A stretch of DNA of 64,000 nt from Methylophilales bacterium MBRSF5 (GTDB lineage: Bacteria; Pseudomonadota; Gammaproteobacteria; Burkholderiales; Methylophilaceae). This document shows positions 46,788 through 55,830 of the stretch, one piece after another (positions within the stretch are counted from its first letter, which is position 1; each line of letters starts with the position of its first letter). A program made the translations under genes and the position numbers. The notes under the pieces were generated by a model, which saw only the letters and a list, made by a program, of their open reading frames with translations, was not told the origin of the DNA and made no database searches. Location of the stretch: NCBI GenBank assembly GCA_001044335.1, contig CP011001.1, forward strand, positions 682,001 through 746,000, in the 5' to 3' direction.

Positions 46788-47368
46788 GTGAGATTAACTT
46801 TCTCTAAGATCAGCTGCACACATTCACTGATCGATTTATTTTGGGTGTCGATGATGACGTCTGGATTTTCGGGTGGCTCATAGGGAGAATCAATACCAGT
46901 AAATTCTTTAACCTCACCCCGTCGTGCTTTTTGATATAAACCTTTTACATCACGCTGTTCGCATTCTTGTAAAGAAGTTGAGATATAGATCTCTTTAAAT
47001 TGATTATCTTTAAAAAGACTACGTGCCCAGTCACGCTCTTGTTTAAACGGTGAGATTAAACCTGCAATCACAATCAGTCCGGCATCGACTATGAGTTTGG
47101 CTGCCTCGGCTGCACGCCTCACATTCTCATTACGGTCTGCTTTACTAAACCCTAAATCTGAATTGAGTCCGTGGCGCAGATTATCACCATCGAGGATATA
47201 AGTGTGTTTCCCTTTTTTGTTCAGCTCCTGCTCTAATGCATTGGCTAGCGTTGACTTACCCGCCCCGGAGAGTCCGGTCATCCACAGGCACACAGGTGTC
47301 TGGTGTTTGATCTTGGCCCGCTCGATTTGCGTCAAAGCGAACTGTTGGAATTTGATATTCTTATCCAT
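46784..47368 (-). CDS. cysC: Adenylylsulfate kinase CysC
   Basis: A 194-residue P-loop kinase that phosphorylates APS to PAPS. WMTGLSGAGKSTLANALE carries the P-loop, DGDNLRHGLNSDLGFS binds APS, and the core is free of an ATP-sulfurylase fusion. It is overlapped by rfbD (eight bases) and cysQ (four bases). No CysD/CysN or CysH gene is in the window. Confidence 0.94.
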   Translation of the reverse strand: MDKNIKFQQFALTQIERAKIKHQTPVCLWMTGLSGAGKSTLANALEQELNKKGKHTYILDGDNLRHGLNSDLGFSKADRNENVRRAAEAAKLIVDAGLIVIAGLISPFKQERDWARSLFKDNQFKEIYISTSLQECEQRDVKGLYQKARRGEVKEFTGIDSPYEPPENPDVIIDTQNKSISECVQLILEKVNLT

Positions 47369-48209
47369 GAATAATTTTATTTAACTCTTGTGACCAATCA
47401 TTAAAACTTAAGCCAAAAGATTTTTTGATTTTATCATTACTCAACACACTATTCGCCGGCCGTTTGGTTTTTGTTGGGAACTCATGAGTTGAAATGGGAT
47501 GTAAATTATCCAGATTAAATTTTGGATTCGTTTGACCAATAATTTCATTCGCAAACTCATGCCAGGAACAAGACCCATCCGGCACCAGGTGATAGATCCC
47601 GGTATTTATTTCAGAGAGTAGCGGGATGATACATTTGACTTGCTCGGCAATAAATTGGTTGGAGGTCGGAACACCAAATTGGTCTGCCACCACCTTGAGT
47701 TCTTCTCGTTCTTGGCTTAACTTTTTCATGGTGAGGTAGAAGTTGTGCCCGATGTTAGAATACACCCAGCTGGTTCTGAAGATATAAGTTAACCGACCGA
47801 CTTCTTGAATCGCCTCCTCGCCCGCGCACTTGGACTGCCCATAAATGCCTAAGGGATGGGTGGGATCATTCTCAACGTAAGCCTCTTTTTTCTCGCCATT
47901 GAATACGTAGTCGGTCGAGAAGTGAATGAGTGGGATATTATATTCGCTTGCCTTTTCCGCCATCACCTTGGGTGCGTCTTGGTTTATTTTAAAAGCCAAC
48001 TCAGGCTCGTCCTCAGCCTGATCCACTTTCGTGTATGCCGCGGGGTTGATGATCAGATCCGGTTGGTGCTGGTCGATGACTTGTTTGATTTTATCTAAAT
48101 TGGTCAGGTCGCAATCTTGTCGGGTGAGGCCAATTAATTCATGCTCGGTGAGTTCACGCATTAAGGCATGCCCCACCTGACCATTGATGCCCGTGATTAA
48201 GATCTTCAT
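47361..48209 (-). CDS. rfbD: dTDP-4-dehydrorhamnose reductase RfbD
   Basis: The last enzyme of dTDP-L-rhamnose synthesis; 282 residues. [10 protein letters not shown] is the NADPH-binding loop, FSTDYVFNG and the YGQSKCAGE catalytic pair follow, and FRTSWVYS is conserved. It overlaps rfbB by four bases and cysC by eight. Confidence 0.95.
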   Translation of the reverse strand: MKILITGINGQVGHALMRELTEHELIGLTRQDCDLTNLDKIKQVIDQHQPDLIINPAAYTKVDQAEDEPELAFKINQDAPKVMAEKASEYNIPLIHFSTDYVFNGEKKEAYVENDPTHPLGIYGQSKCAGEEAIQEVGRLTYIFRTSWVYSNIGHNFYLTMKKLSQEREELKVVADQFGVPTSNQFIAEQVKCIIPLLSEINTGIYHLVPDGSCSWHEFANEIIGQTNPKFNLDNLHPISTHEFPTKTKRPANSVLSNDKIKKSFGLSFNDWSQELNKIIHG

Positions 48210-49264
48210 GAATAGTTTTTATTGAGCCAGTGTTGGTACTCGCCCGACTGAACGTTAGCGACCCAGTCCTGGTTATCCAGGTACCACTGGACCGTCTTAC
48301 GGATGCCGGTCTCGAAGGTCTCTTCCGGTTTCCAGCCAAGCTCATTACTAATCTTGGTCGCGTCAATCGCGTAGCGTCGGTCGTGTCCAGGCCGGTCTTT
48401 AACGAAGGTGATTTGGTCTTTATACGACTTGCCATCCTCGCGGGGTTGGAGTTCGTCAAGCAAGTCACACAAGGTATGCACGACATCTAAATTCGCCTTC
48501 TCGTTCCAGCCACCGATGTTGTAGGTCTCGCCAATAGCGCCCTTCTCCAACACGGTCGCAATGCCCTTGCAGTGGTCGACCACGTAGAGCCAGTCCCGGA
48601 TCTGCTGGCCATCCCCATAGATCGGTAGGTCTTGGCCCTGCAGGGCTTTGAGGATACAGAGAGGGATGAGTTTTTCTGGGAAGTGATAGGGTCCGTAGTT
48701 ATTGGAACAATTGGTTGTTAAGACAGGTAAGCCATAGGTGTGGTGCCAGGCACGAACCAAATGGTCTGACGCCGCCTTTGACGCACTATAAGGACTATTG
48801 GGTTCATACTGGTTCGTTTCTTTAAAAGCCGGGTCGCTTGCGCTTAAGGTCCCGTACACTTCATCTGTTGACACATGCAGAAATCGGAATTGTGTTTTTG
48901 CATCATCGCTCAACGTATTAAAAAATGATCGGACTTCCTCTAACAAGCGATAGGTGCCGATAATGTTGGTCTGCATAAAGTCATCCGGTCCGTGAATGGA
49001 TCGGTCGACGTGACTCTCCGCCGCAAAGTTCACAATGGCTCTGGGTTGATGTTCTTGAAATAGTTTGGCTAGTAATGTTGAGTCCCCAATGTCACCCTGC
49101 GCAAAAGCATAGTTTGGGTTGTTTTCCACTGACTTTAAATTCTCGAGGTTGCCCGCATAGGTCAACTTATCTAGGGCAATGACTTTTTCATTGTTGTTGT
49201 TTAACCAATTGAGGACAAAATTGGAGCCGATAAAGCCGGCTGCGCCGGTGACGATAATACTCAT
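48206..49264 (-). CDS. rfbB: dTDP-glucose 4,6-dehydratase RfbB
   Basis: A 352-residue extended SDR that makes dTDP-4-keto-6-deoxyglucose. [29 protein letters not shown] and the [10 protein letters not shown] catalytic motif are present, as well as [18 protein letters not shown]. It follows gmhA with a four-base overlap. G+C is high for this window, which hints that this part of the island has a different history. Confidence 0.96.
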   Translation of the reverse strand: MSIIVTGAAGFIGSNFVLNWLNNNNEKVIALDKLTYAGNLENLKSVENNPNYAFAQGDIGDSTLLAKLFQEHQPRAIVNFAAESHVDRSIHGPDDFMQTNIIGTYRLLEEVRSFFNTLSDDAKTQFRFLHVSTDEVYGTLSASDPAFKETNQYEPNSPYSASKAASDHLVRAWHHTYGLPVLTTNCSNNYGPYHFPEKLIPLCILKALQGQDLPIYGDGQQIRDWLYVVDHCKGIATVLEKGAIGETYNIGGWNEKANLDVVHTLCDLLDELQPREDGKSYKDQITFVKDRPGHDRRYAIDATKISNELGWKPEETFETGIRKTVQWYLDNQDWVANVQSGEYQHWLNKNYS

Positions 49265-49833
49265 GCTTTTAACTGTAATCCTTCTTCAATGAGGTCACAT
49301 AGAATATGGCCGATGGTGATGTGCATCTCCTGGATGCGTGCGGTGGTGTTTGAATTAATCACAATCGCTTCACTCACTAAAGATGATGCCTTGCCCCCAC
49401 CCTTACCTAATAAACCAATCGTGGTCATCTGTTTTTGGTTGGCGACTGCCAGAGCGTTTAACACATTCTGACTGTTACCCGAAGTAGTGATACCTACTAA
49501 CACATCCCCCTCAGAACCAAGACCCTCTACCTGGCGTGAAAAGATGTGTTCATAGCCATAGTCATTCACAATGCAGGTCATGACCGCCGAGTCTGCATTC
49601 AGTGATATCGATTTGAGGGCTTTCCGATCCCCAACGAAACGACCAACCAACTCGCCTGCTAAGTGTTGTGCATCAGACGCACTGCCACCATTACCGCACC
49701 AGAAGATGGTCTTACCATCCTGTAAGGCTTGAATCATGTTATTCGCCACCCTATCTATTTGTGGGGCTAATAACTCAAGGGTAGATAATACAGCTTGGTG
49801 TTCTTCGAGGTGTTTTTTAATGATTTCGTTCAT
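49261..49833 (-). CDS. gmhA: Phosphoheptose isomerase GmhA (SIS domain)
   Basis: A SIS-domain isomerase of about 190 residues that converts sedoheptulose-7-phosphate to D-glycero-D-manno-heptose-7-phosphate for the LPS inner core. [22 protein letters not shown] and [13 protein letters not shown] are the sugar-phosphate binding motifs. DiaA-like proteins share this domain, so the heptose role is a likely but not certain reading. The ATG at 49833 is chosen; the eleven codons before it include an unusual leader. It is the first gene of the rhamnose operon, and a TATAAT sequence lies immediately upstream of the ATG. Confidence 0.85.
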   Translation of the reverse strand: MNEIIKKHLEEHQAVLSTLELLAPQIDRVANNMIQALQDGKTIFWCGNGGSASDAQHLAGELVGRFVGDRKALKSISLNADSAVMTCIVNDYGYEHIFSRQVEGLGSEGDVLVGITTSGNSQNVLNALAVANQKQMTTIGLLGKGGGKASSLVSEAIVINSNTTARIQEMHITIGHILCDLIEEGLQLKA

Positions 49834-49884
49834 AGACCCTATTATAACTAAGGAATTACATTCCATGATGAATCTTTTAGATAT

Positions 49885-49911
49885 AAAAAAACCAGCCTAA
49901 GCTGGTTTTTT
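49885..49911 (-). terminator. Rho-independent terminator after the DUF465 gene
   Basis: CCAGC-CTAA-GCTGG forms a 5-bp GC-rich stem, extended on both sides by an A-run and a T-run (about 11 bp in total) with a 4-base loop. The symmetry makes it functional in both directions. It isolates the small gene at 49930 from gmhA. Confidence 0.8.
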
Positions 49912-49929
49912 AAGATATTGTTTTATTTC

Positions 49930-50085
49930 TCACGCTTTTTTTAACTCATTAACAATTAATGTTTTTAATCTCAATCTTTCTTTTTTTAGCTTAGTAACTA
50001 CATCATCTGATAGGTAATGTTGATAAGCATCAACGATTTTTTCACTTAACTCTTTATGTCTTGACTGTAAATGTTGTAAATTCAT
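49930..50085 (-). CDS. DUF465 (YdcH-like) small protein, 51 residues
   Basis: A short alpha-helical protein: MNLQHLQSRHKELSEKI at the start, then DAYQHYLSDDVVTKLKKERLRLK. This pattern (helix, D-x-x-V-x-x-LKKERLRLKD) is the DUF465/YdcH family. It has a GAAGGAG ribosome-binding site at the right distance and a terminator downstream. Its function is unknown. Expression may start from the AT-rich spacer to the right. Confidence 0.85.
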   Translation of the reverse strand: MNLQHLQSRHKELSEKIVDAYQHYLSDDVVTKLKKERLRLKTLIVNELKKA

Positions 50086-50308
50086 TAAAACTCCTTCAAT
50101 TAATACGTTATATATAAAATAGAATTTGTTGCTAAATTTACATCTCCTTTTCTATGAATTTATTAGATTCACATCTTTAAATTACTCCTAAAATAATTAA
50201 AAAAGAAGGGGTAATTTGTAACAAAATTGTAAAAATTTAATCCCAATCAATTACTTAGATACCTGCACAATCATGATGCATTAAAAAAAGTTCAAAATTT
50301 GTAAAATT

Positions 50309-50343
50309 TTTTCCACATTATCTGTGGATAAAATTGTGTATAA
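50309..50343. promoter_or_regulatory. DnaA-box-like cluster
   Basis: Within 35 bases there is TTTTCCACA (50309-50317, one mismatch to TTATCCACA), TGTGGATAA (50323-50331, exact reverse complement of the consensus) and TGTGTATAA (50335-50343, one mismatch). No dnaA, dnaN or gyrB lies near, so it is not evidently oriC. Confidence 0.45.
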
Positions 50344-50576
50344 ACCCTGAAAATTAGTTTAAATCCCCTTTTTTTTATAGCGATTTATAAAATTGATTAA
50401 TTTTTAATCAAAAAAAAAATCAATAAAATCAATAACTTATAATTAAGTCTTTGATTTTTCTATGTCTTAAGTCAGAGAAATTAGTGAAAAATAGGATGAT
50501 GGGCAAAGGTGTGCATAAGTCAATCCTTTTTTTTGATTTTTTTTTCTTATTAAAACCGTTTTTTTAAAAAAAGGGG

Positions 50577-50606
50577 TTGTCAAATTTTACGAAGTATGTG
50601 TATTAT
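50577..50606 (+). promoter_or_regulatory. Promoter for the 32-residue ORF and perhaps tdh-kbl
   Basis: TTGTCA at 50577-50582 and TATTAT at 50601-50606 are spaced by 18 bases. A GGGAG ribosome-binding site and an ATG follow within 30 bases. Confidence 0.55.
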
Positions 50607-50630
50607 TTTTTAATTTTTAGGGAGAAAAAA

Positions 50631-50729
50631 ATGAAAATAATTAAAGAAATGAAAGAAGTACTAATTGCATCAGGAATTTTATTTGCTATTTTGATGTGTA
50701 TTTTAGTTTTCACACAAGTTTATTTCTAA
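50631..50729 (+). CDS. Small single-span membrane peptide, 32 residues
   Basis: The product begins MKIIKEMKEVLIASG and has one hydrophobic helix (ILFAILMCILVFTQVYF). The ATG is preceded by GGGAGA about 7 bases upstream and by a good promoter. The basic start and membrane span suggest insertion with the N-terminus in the cytoplasm. I do not recognise the family. Other ORFs of similar size and design occur at 15814, 53467 and 60649. Confidence 0.55.
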   Translation: MKIIKEMKEVLIASGILFAILMCILVFTQVYF

Positions 50730-50839
50730 CTTTTATTTATAAATCTTTATAAAAACCATACTTTAAATATAGTTTTTTCAAGCTCTATTTCGTGATAAAG
50801 TTTGCACTCTTAATTTAACTTTAATAAGGGTATTAAATT

Positions 50840-51148
50840 ATGTTGCGATATCTAATAATTGCTTTTATGGCCAGCCTATCTGCTTGTTCATTTGTCGAAC
50901 AAAAACCTGGCTCAGAAAATGTCACAGTCACTGACAAGGATTCTGTTGTGAGCTGTCAAGAAAAAGGTAAATCTCGCGTTACGGTGCTGTCTGAAATAGG
51001 AGTAGCAGACTTAATGGACGAGTATGTTGCAGAAAAACTCGACTTAATGGGTAAAAACGCTGCAGTGGATCAAGGCGGTGACACGATCGTAAAAATTGAA
51101 GAACCTGAACCAGGCATCGCCGTATACGCTATCTATAAGTGTAAATAA
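50840..51148 (+). CDS. DUF4156-type small lipoprotein
   Basis: A 102-residue protein with a lipoprotein signal ending LSAC (Cys16). Two later cysteines (VSCQEKG and YKCK at the C-terminus) could form a disulfide. The pattern with GDTIVKI and IAVYAIYKC is that of DUF4156 lipoproteins, whose function is not known. The gene is two bases ahead of tdh. Confidence 0.75.
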   Translation: MLRYLIIAFMASLSACSFVEQKPGSENVTVTDKDSVVSCQEKGKSRVTVLSEIGVADLMDEYVAEKLDLMGKNAAVDQGGDTIVKIEEPEPGIAVYAIYKCK

Positions 51149-51150
51149 CC

Positions 51151-52182
51151 ATGAAAGCCCTAGTCAAAACAAAAGCCGAAGAAGGCATTTGGCTTCAGGA
51201 TATGCCTGAACCGGAATGTGGTAACAATGACGTCATAGTAAAAATCCACAAAACGGCCATATGTGGCACAGATATTCATATCTATAATTGGGATGAATGG
51301 GCTCAAAAAACAATTCCAGTTCCTATGATTACTGGCCATGAGTATGCTGGTGAGATTGTCGAAGTGGGTCAAAATGTCACTGACTTATCTGTGGGCGACA
51401 TTGTATCTGGTGAAGGCCACATCACATGTGGGCGCTGCCGCAACTGTTTAGCAGGCAGAATTCATCTTTGTCCTAATACTATTGGTGTTGGCGTAAATCG
51501 TACAGGAGCATTCGCTGAGTATGTGTCTATTCCAGCCAAAAATATTTTTAAACCAAGTCGTGAAATCACTACTGATCTTCTATCTGTATTTGACCCCTAT
51601 GGAAATGCAGTGCACACCGCCCTATCCTTTAATATGGTGGGTGAAGATGTTTTAATTACCGGAGCAGGTCCCATTGGAAGTATGGCAGCACTTGTTGCCA
51701 AACATGCGGGTGCGAGAAATATTGTTATTACCGACATGAACCAATTCCGTCTCGATCTGATTAAAAAAATATTACCAGAAGTAATTACCATCAATGTATC
51801 TAAGGAAAAAATCACAAAAGAGATGATGGCTAAACTGGGTATCTTTGAAGGGTTTGATGTTGGTCTAGAAATGTCAGGCTCTCCACAAGCATTCAGTGGA
51901 ATGTTAGATCTCATGATTAACGGTGGGAATATTGCCATGCTAGCCATCATGCCTGCTGGCTCAGGAATTGATTGGGATATGGTGGTTTTTAAAGGCTTAA
52001 CGATCAAGGGAATTTATGGACGTGAAATCTTTGAGACTTGGTATAAGGGATCTATGATGGTACAAACTGGCTTGCCTTTAGAAAAAATAATCACCCACCG
52101 ATTCTCTTATCAAGAGTTTCAAGACGGTTTCGACGTCATGCGCTCTGGAAACTCTGGAAAAGTCATCTTAAACTGGATATAA
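51151..52182 (+). CDS. tdh: L-threonine 3-dehydrogenase
   Basis: A 343-residue medium-chain zinc dehydrogenase that oxidises threonine to 2-amino-3-ketobutyrate with NAD. Catalytic zinc ligands are in [11 protein letters not shown] and [10 protein letters not shown], the structural zinc is bound by [15 protein letters not shown], and the Rossmann motif is GAGPIGSMA. The next gene kbl completes the pathway to glycine and acetyl-CoA; both are probably co-transcribed. Confidence 0.96.
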   Translation: MKALVKTKAEEGIWLQDMPEPECGNNDVIVKIHKTAICGTDIHIYNWDEWAQKTIPVPMITGHEYAGEIVEVGQNVTDLSVGDIVSGEGHITCGRCRNCLAGRIHLCPNTIGVGVNRTGAFAEYVSIPAKNIFKPSREITTDLLSVFDPYGNAVHTALSFNMVGEDVLITGAGPIGSMAALVAKHAGARNIVITDMNQFRLDLIKKILPEVITINVSKEKITKEMMAKLGIFEGFDVGLEMSGSPQAFSGMLDLMINGGNIAMLAIMPAGSGIDWDMVVFKGLTIKGIYGREIFETWYKGSMMVQTGLPLEKIITHRFSYQEFQDGFDVMRSGNSGKVILNWI

Positions 52183-52185
52183 GTT

Positions 52186-53376
52186 ATGAGCTTCGAAACA
52201 CTAAAAGAATCCTTTCAAACAGATCTTCAAGATATTAAAGATTCAGGATTATGGAAAAACGAACGATTTATTGATTCGGATCAAAAAAGCAAAATCACAC
52301 TTCAAGATGGATCTTCCGTCATCAACATGTGCGCGAATAACTATCTTGGATTAGCTAATAATCAAGAGATCATTCAAGCCGCGAAAGAAAGCCTAGATCG
52401 TTGGGGGTTTGGTGTTGCTTCTGTTAGATTTATTTGTGGAACACAAACCCTGCATAAAAGATTAGAAGAAGAGGTGTCAAAATTTCTTGGTACTGAAGAT
52501 ACTATTTTGTATGCAGCCTGTTTCGACGCTAATGCCGGGTTATTTGAAACTTTATTAAATAATGAAGATGCCATTATTTCTGATGAATTAAACCATGCCT
52601 CCATTATTGATGGTGTTCGCTTATGTAAAGCTCAACGTTATCGTTACAAGAATAACGATATGCAAGACTTAAGAGCAAAGCTTGAGGAAGCCAAAAAAAA
52701 TAAAGCGCGACGTATTTTAATTACCACCGACGGTGTATTTTCAATGGATGGCACGATTGCCAAACTCGATGAGATTTGTGATCTTGCTGATGAATTTGGT
52801 GCTATGGTTCATCATGATGATTGTCATGCCACAGGCTTTATGGGCAAGCAAGGTAAAGGCGTGCATGAGTATCGCAATGTCATGGATCGTGTAGATATCA
52901 TCACCAGCACCTTTGGGAAAGCACTTGGTGGAGCATCCGGTGGATTCACGTCAGGTCGGGCAGAAATTATTGATATGCTCAGACAACGGTCTAGACCTTA
53001 CCTCTTTTCTAATTCCCTAGCACCTAACATTTGTGCCGCCTCCCTAAAAGTATTTGAAATGCTTAACCAATCAACTGATTTAAGAGATAAGTTAGAAAAA
53101 AATACTCACTATTTTAGAAAAGGCATGCAGGAGCAAGGTTTTGATGTGGATAATGGTGATCATCCAATTGTCCCAATCATGCTTGGTGATTCTGTCCTTG
53201 CGCAAAAAATGAGTCAAGAATTACTGAAACTTGGTGTGTATGCGATTGGCTTCTTTTACCCGGTTGTTCCTCAAGGTAAAGCCAGGATTCGAACTCAGCT
53301 GTCTGCTGCACATAGTTTTGAAGACCTTGATATTGCTATAACTGCATTTAGCAAAGCCAGAGAAGCTGTTTCTTAA
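52186..53376 (+). CDS. kbl: Glycine C-acetyltransferase (2-amino-3-ketobutyrate CoA ligase)
   Basis: A 396-residue PLP enzyme of the alpha-oxoamine synthase family that splits aminoketobutyrate to glycine and acetyl-CoA. [24 protein letters not shown] and the PLP-binding Lys in [14 protein letters not shown] are diagnostic. It starts three bases after tdh. I see no clear terminator before the next small gene. Confidence 0.96.
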   Translation: MSFETLKESFQTDLQDIKDSGLWKNERFIDSDQKSKITLQDGSSVINMCANNYLGLANNQEIIQAAKESLDRWGFGVASVRFICGTQTLHKRLEEEVSKFLGTEDTILYAACFDANAGLFETLLNNEDAIISDELNHASIIDGVRLCKAQRYRYKNNDMQDLRAKLEEAKKNKARRILITTDGVFSMDGTIAKLDEICDLADEFGAMVHHDDCHATGFMGKQGKGVHEYRNVMDRVDIITSTFGKALGGASGGFTSGRAEIIDMLRQRSRPYLFSNSLAPNICAASLKVFEMLNQSTDLRDKLEKNTHYFRKGMQEQGFDVDNGDHPIVPIMLGDSVLAQKMSQELLKLGVYAIGFFYPVVPQGKARIRTQLSAAHSFEDLDIAITAFSKAREAVS

Positions 53377-53406
53377 AAAAATATTTAAAAAAACTGAGTG
53401 TTACTA

Positions 53407-53437
53407 TTGATTTTTTAAATGAGAATCATTATCATTA
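53407..53437 (+). promoter_or_regulatory. Promoter overlapped by a Fur-box-like operator
   Basis: TTGATT (53407-53412) and TATCAT (53430-53435) are spaced 17 bases apart. The stretch 53416-53434 (core ATGAGAATCATTATC) matches the 19-bp Fur consensus at 15 of 19 positions by my count and overlaps the -10 region. The ATG of the small gene is about 30 bases downstream. Confidence 0.65.
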
Positions 53438-53466
53438 GCATTAAGGTTAATAAAAGATAAATACAA

Positions 53467-53598
53467 ATGACAGATTTTGAAAAATATTTGAAGAATCACC
53501 AGCAAAAACAAAAAACTAGTAAGAGTGTTTACTATGTTGGCATTCTATCTCTGATTGCATTAGTAGCCATTGTAGTTAATTCTGCTTCACTAATTTAG
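53467..53598 (+). CDS. Small membrane protein, 43 residues, behind a Fur-type operator
   Basis: The product has a basic, charged N-terminus (MTDFEKYLKNHQQKQKTSKS) and a single hydrophobic helix (VYYVGILSLIALVAIVVNSA). The ribosome-binding site is weak (AAGATAAAT). It ends three bases before the convergent DUF2721 gene. A strong Fur-box match overlaps its promoter, so it should be expressed under iron limitation. I do not recognise its family. Confidence 0.55.
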   Translation: MTDFEKYLKNHQQKQKTSKSVYYVGILSLIALVAIVVNSASLI

Positions 53599-53601
53599 TA
53601 C

Positions 53602-54012
53602 TTATTGTTTTACCACATTCTTCGAGAGTGTCACCTCTCTCGTGAAAGATATCAATCCAAAAATAAGTGCACTCATCGCTCCAATAAATAAGAAAGCAAT
53701 AAACTGGTCAAAGTTAAATTGAATTTCTGTACCAATAAATATTGAGGCAATGACAATACAAGTCAGCAATGCTGATAATGTAGTGAGTGCAATTGCCCAA
53801 TGAGTCCATTTAGCCCTTAATCGCAACATATTAAGCTCTAATAAATCATCATTACTCAATTTAGCTCGACCTTCATTTAGTACTCTGAACCGATCAATAA
53901 TTCGTGCTAATCGATTAGTCATCACCGTTAAGGTAGCGCCAATTGCCGTGAGTAGAAAAGCTGGGGCAACAGCCAGCTGAATAGCGCTTGCAACTTCCAT
54001 GAGTGGATTCAT
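53602..54012 (-). CDS. DUF2721 membrane protein
   Basis: A 136-residue protein with three hydrophobic segments. The N-terminal AIQLAVAPAFLLTAIGATLTVMTNRLARIIDR is highly typical of the DUF2721 family. Its function is not known. It lies convergent to the small iron-regulated ORF and downstream of the BLUF-psiE-DASS operon, 28 bases after the DASS start codon region. Confidence 0.87.
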   Translation of the reverse strand: MNPLMEVASAIQLAVAPAFLLTAIGATLTVMTNRLARIIDRFRVLNEGRAKLSNDDLLELNMLRLRAKWTHWAIALTTLSALLTCIVIASIFIGTEIQFNFDQFIAFLFIGAMSALIFGLISFTREVTLSKNVVKQ

Positions 54013-54040
54013 ATGACAAATAGATTAAGTTATTAATTAA

Positions 54041-55441
54041 TCACATCATAATATAAAAAATTGAAGTGATAATAAATATTGTCAAAATATTCATGATAAA
54101 ACCTACTCTTACCATATCTATCACCTTAATTTTTTCTGTTGCAAAGATAACAGCATTTGGCGGAGTCGCAATGGGCAACATAAAAGCACAGCTGGCAGCC
54201 ATCACAACAGCCATGCCAATAATATTAACCGGAAGTCCTATATCAACAGCTATTACACCAATGATCGGAAGAAAAGATATAGTTAAAGCCGTATTAGACA
54301 AAACTTCGGTTAAAAATACCGTTGCAAAAATCAAAATTAAAATTATATAAATTACAGAAAAGTTATCGAGAAAAGTTAACTGAGAACCAAGCCAATCACC
54401 CAAGCCACTGACCATAATTGCTTTTGCCAGGGCCAAGCCGCCCCCAAATAGCAACAACAACCCCCAAGGTAGTTGTTTCATATGCTTCCATTGTAATAAA
54501 TCATTTTTTTTATTTGACGATGGGATAAGAAAAAATAAAAAAGCTGAGGTGATAGCAATACCTGAATCAGTTAAGTTAGATAAAAAATTAAACTGATTTA
54601 AGTAACCACGGAACACCCATGCAGAGACCGTTACAATAAAAACCAATAAAACCTTAACTTCATCGCTGCTCATAGTGGGTAATTTTTCTAATGAAATATT
54701 TTGCCACTTAGTTTGGTCAATGTTTTTATTTTTTTTAATCAAATAAAAGAAGATAAAAAAAGATACAAATAATATGATTGCTGATATCGGCAAGGCCACT
54801 GTCATCCATTCTAGGAAAGATATCTGTATATCAAAATTTTCATGCATAAAGCCAACGAAAAAAACATTTGGAGCTGTGCCAATAATGGTGCTCATCCCTC
54901 CAATACTTGCTGAATATGCAATACTAAGTAATAGTAAAATTTCAAATTGCGTATTTTCCACCTTCAACTCTTTACAGACTTGAATAGCGATTGGGAGAAG
55001 CATTAAGGCCGTGGCTGTGTTAATAATCCACATGCTTGTAAAATAAGATACCAACATAAAACATGCCAAAACACTAAACATACTTCGTCCAAATTTTGAA
55101 ATCATGAGATAGGCGAATCTTTTATGTAAGCCAGATATTTCTATTACAATGGCCAGCATAAAACCACCTAAAAATAAAAAAATACTAGGGCTTGCATATG
55201 GAGCTGCTACCTCTTGGAAATTCTGATTGGTCAGTATAGGTATCAGAATTAAAGGAAGCAAGGCGGTAACATAAATGGGGATAACTTCAAAAAACCACCA
55301 GACAATCATCAATAGCATGATTGATAATACCGCCAAAGCCTCAGAGTTTAAGGATGATATAGAACCAAAAGATATGAATATAAATATTATTAAACCAACC
55401 CAAAATCCGATTTTCTTTATCGCTTGCTTTGAATCATTCAT
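54041..55441 (-). CDS. SLC13/DASS family anion permease
   Basis: A 466-residue membrane protein with about eleven helices. The SLC13 motifs are seen: SNTALTISFLPI, ATPPNAVIFAT and GTAPNVFF. Family members import di- and tricarboxylates or sulfate with sodium. The substrate is not clear here. The start is the ATG at 55441, overlapping the psiE stop by eight bases. Confidence 0.88.
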   Translation of the reverse strand: MNDSKQAIKKIGFWVGLIIFIFISFGSISSLNSEALAVLSIMLLMIVWWFFEVIPIYVTALLPLILIPILTNQNFQEVAAPYASPSIFLFLGGFMLAIVIEISGLHKRFAYLMISKFGRSMFSVLACFMLVSYFTSMWIINTATALMLLPIAIQVCKELKVENTQFEILLLLSIAYSASIGGMSTIIGTAPNVFFVGFMHENFDIQISFLEWMTVALPISAIILFVSFFIFFYLIKKNKNIDQTKWQNISLEKLPTMSSDEVKVLLVFIVTVSAWVFRGYLNQFNFLSNLTDSGIAITSAFLFFLIPSSNKKNDLLQWKHMKQLPWGLLLLFGGGLALAKAIMVSGLGDWLGSQLTFLDNFSVIYIILILIFATVFLTEVLSNTALTISFLPIIGVIAVDIGLPVNIIGMAVVMAASCAFMLPIATPPNAVIFATEKIKVIDMVRVGFIMNILTIFIITSIFYIMM

Positions 55442-55811
55442 CTAATAGCTTATTGGTTGGGCGATAATTAATTACTAGAATTGCTATGGCAATAAGTAAG
55501 ATTGCTCCAGCCTCAATTAATATATTTGTTGGATCCGACTGATTGCCTTTTAGAATTATAAGTCGACAAAGCGCAGTAATAGCAATGTACATAGGTATAG
55601 AAATTGGAATTCTATTGCTTTTACAAAATACAGCTACCATTCCTAAAATTTCGGAGTAAATAAATAATAAAAGTAACTCAGCAAGAGTAACGTTCATATT
55701 TAGAAACATATTTTTAATTTCTAAAAGAGCTGCACACAATGTTGCGATAGCGACGATTATAAGAAGAATCTTTTCGGCGTAAGTTATTAAATCTTTAAAA
55801 TGATCTTTCAC
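55434..55811 (-). CDS. psiE: PsiE-family phosphate-starvation-inducible membrane protein
   Basis: A 125-residue protein with four hydrophobic helices. IPISIPMYIAITALCRLIIL and YSEILGMVAVF are characteristic of PsiE (DUF939-like). In E. coli psiE is induced by phosphate starvation; its action is unknown. The start codon is GTG at 55811, with the BLUF gene ending 20 bases upstream. Confidence 0.83.
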   Translation of the reverse strand: MKDHFKDLITYAEKILLIIVAIATLCAALLEIKNMFLNMNVTLAELLLLFIYSEILGMVAVFCKSNRIPISIPMYIAITALCRLIILKGNQSDPTNILIEAGAILLIAIAILVINYRPTNKLLDE

Positions 55812-55830
55812 GAGGAAAATTTATTGGGAA

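Larger units (their letters stand above)
50086..50630. other. AT-rich spacer of 545 bases with DnaA-box-like sequences
   Basis: No ORF of note is found. The segment is very AT-rich with runs of A and T. At 50309-50343 it holds a cluster of three DnaA-box-like 9-mers (separate entry), and at its right end a good promoter for the small ORF at 50631. It separates minus-strand genes on the left from plus-strand genes on the right. Confidence 0.6.

Noticed and set aside
45999-47368. Sulfotransferase gene to match cysC/cysQ
   Set aside because: I checked the island proteins for PAPS-binding P-loop patterns other than CysC and saw none, so no such gene is annotated.
48154-48486. 110-codon ORF on the minus strand inside rfbB
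   Set aside because: It lies in another frame of the conserved rfbB gene; it is long only because that gene is richer in G+C.
50086-50630. Chromosomal replication origin
   Set aside because: DnaA-box-like sequences are present, but there is no dnaA, dnaN, gyrB or rpmH near, and gene strand bias around the site is only partly consistent.
51597-52007. 136-codon antisense ORF within tdh
   Set aside because: A shadow of the conserved dehydrogenase gene with no independent evidence.
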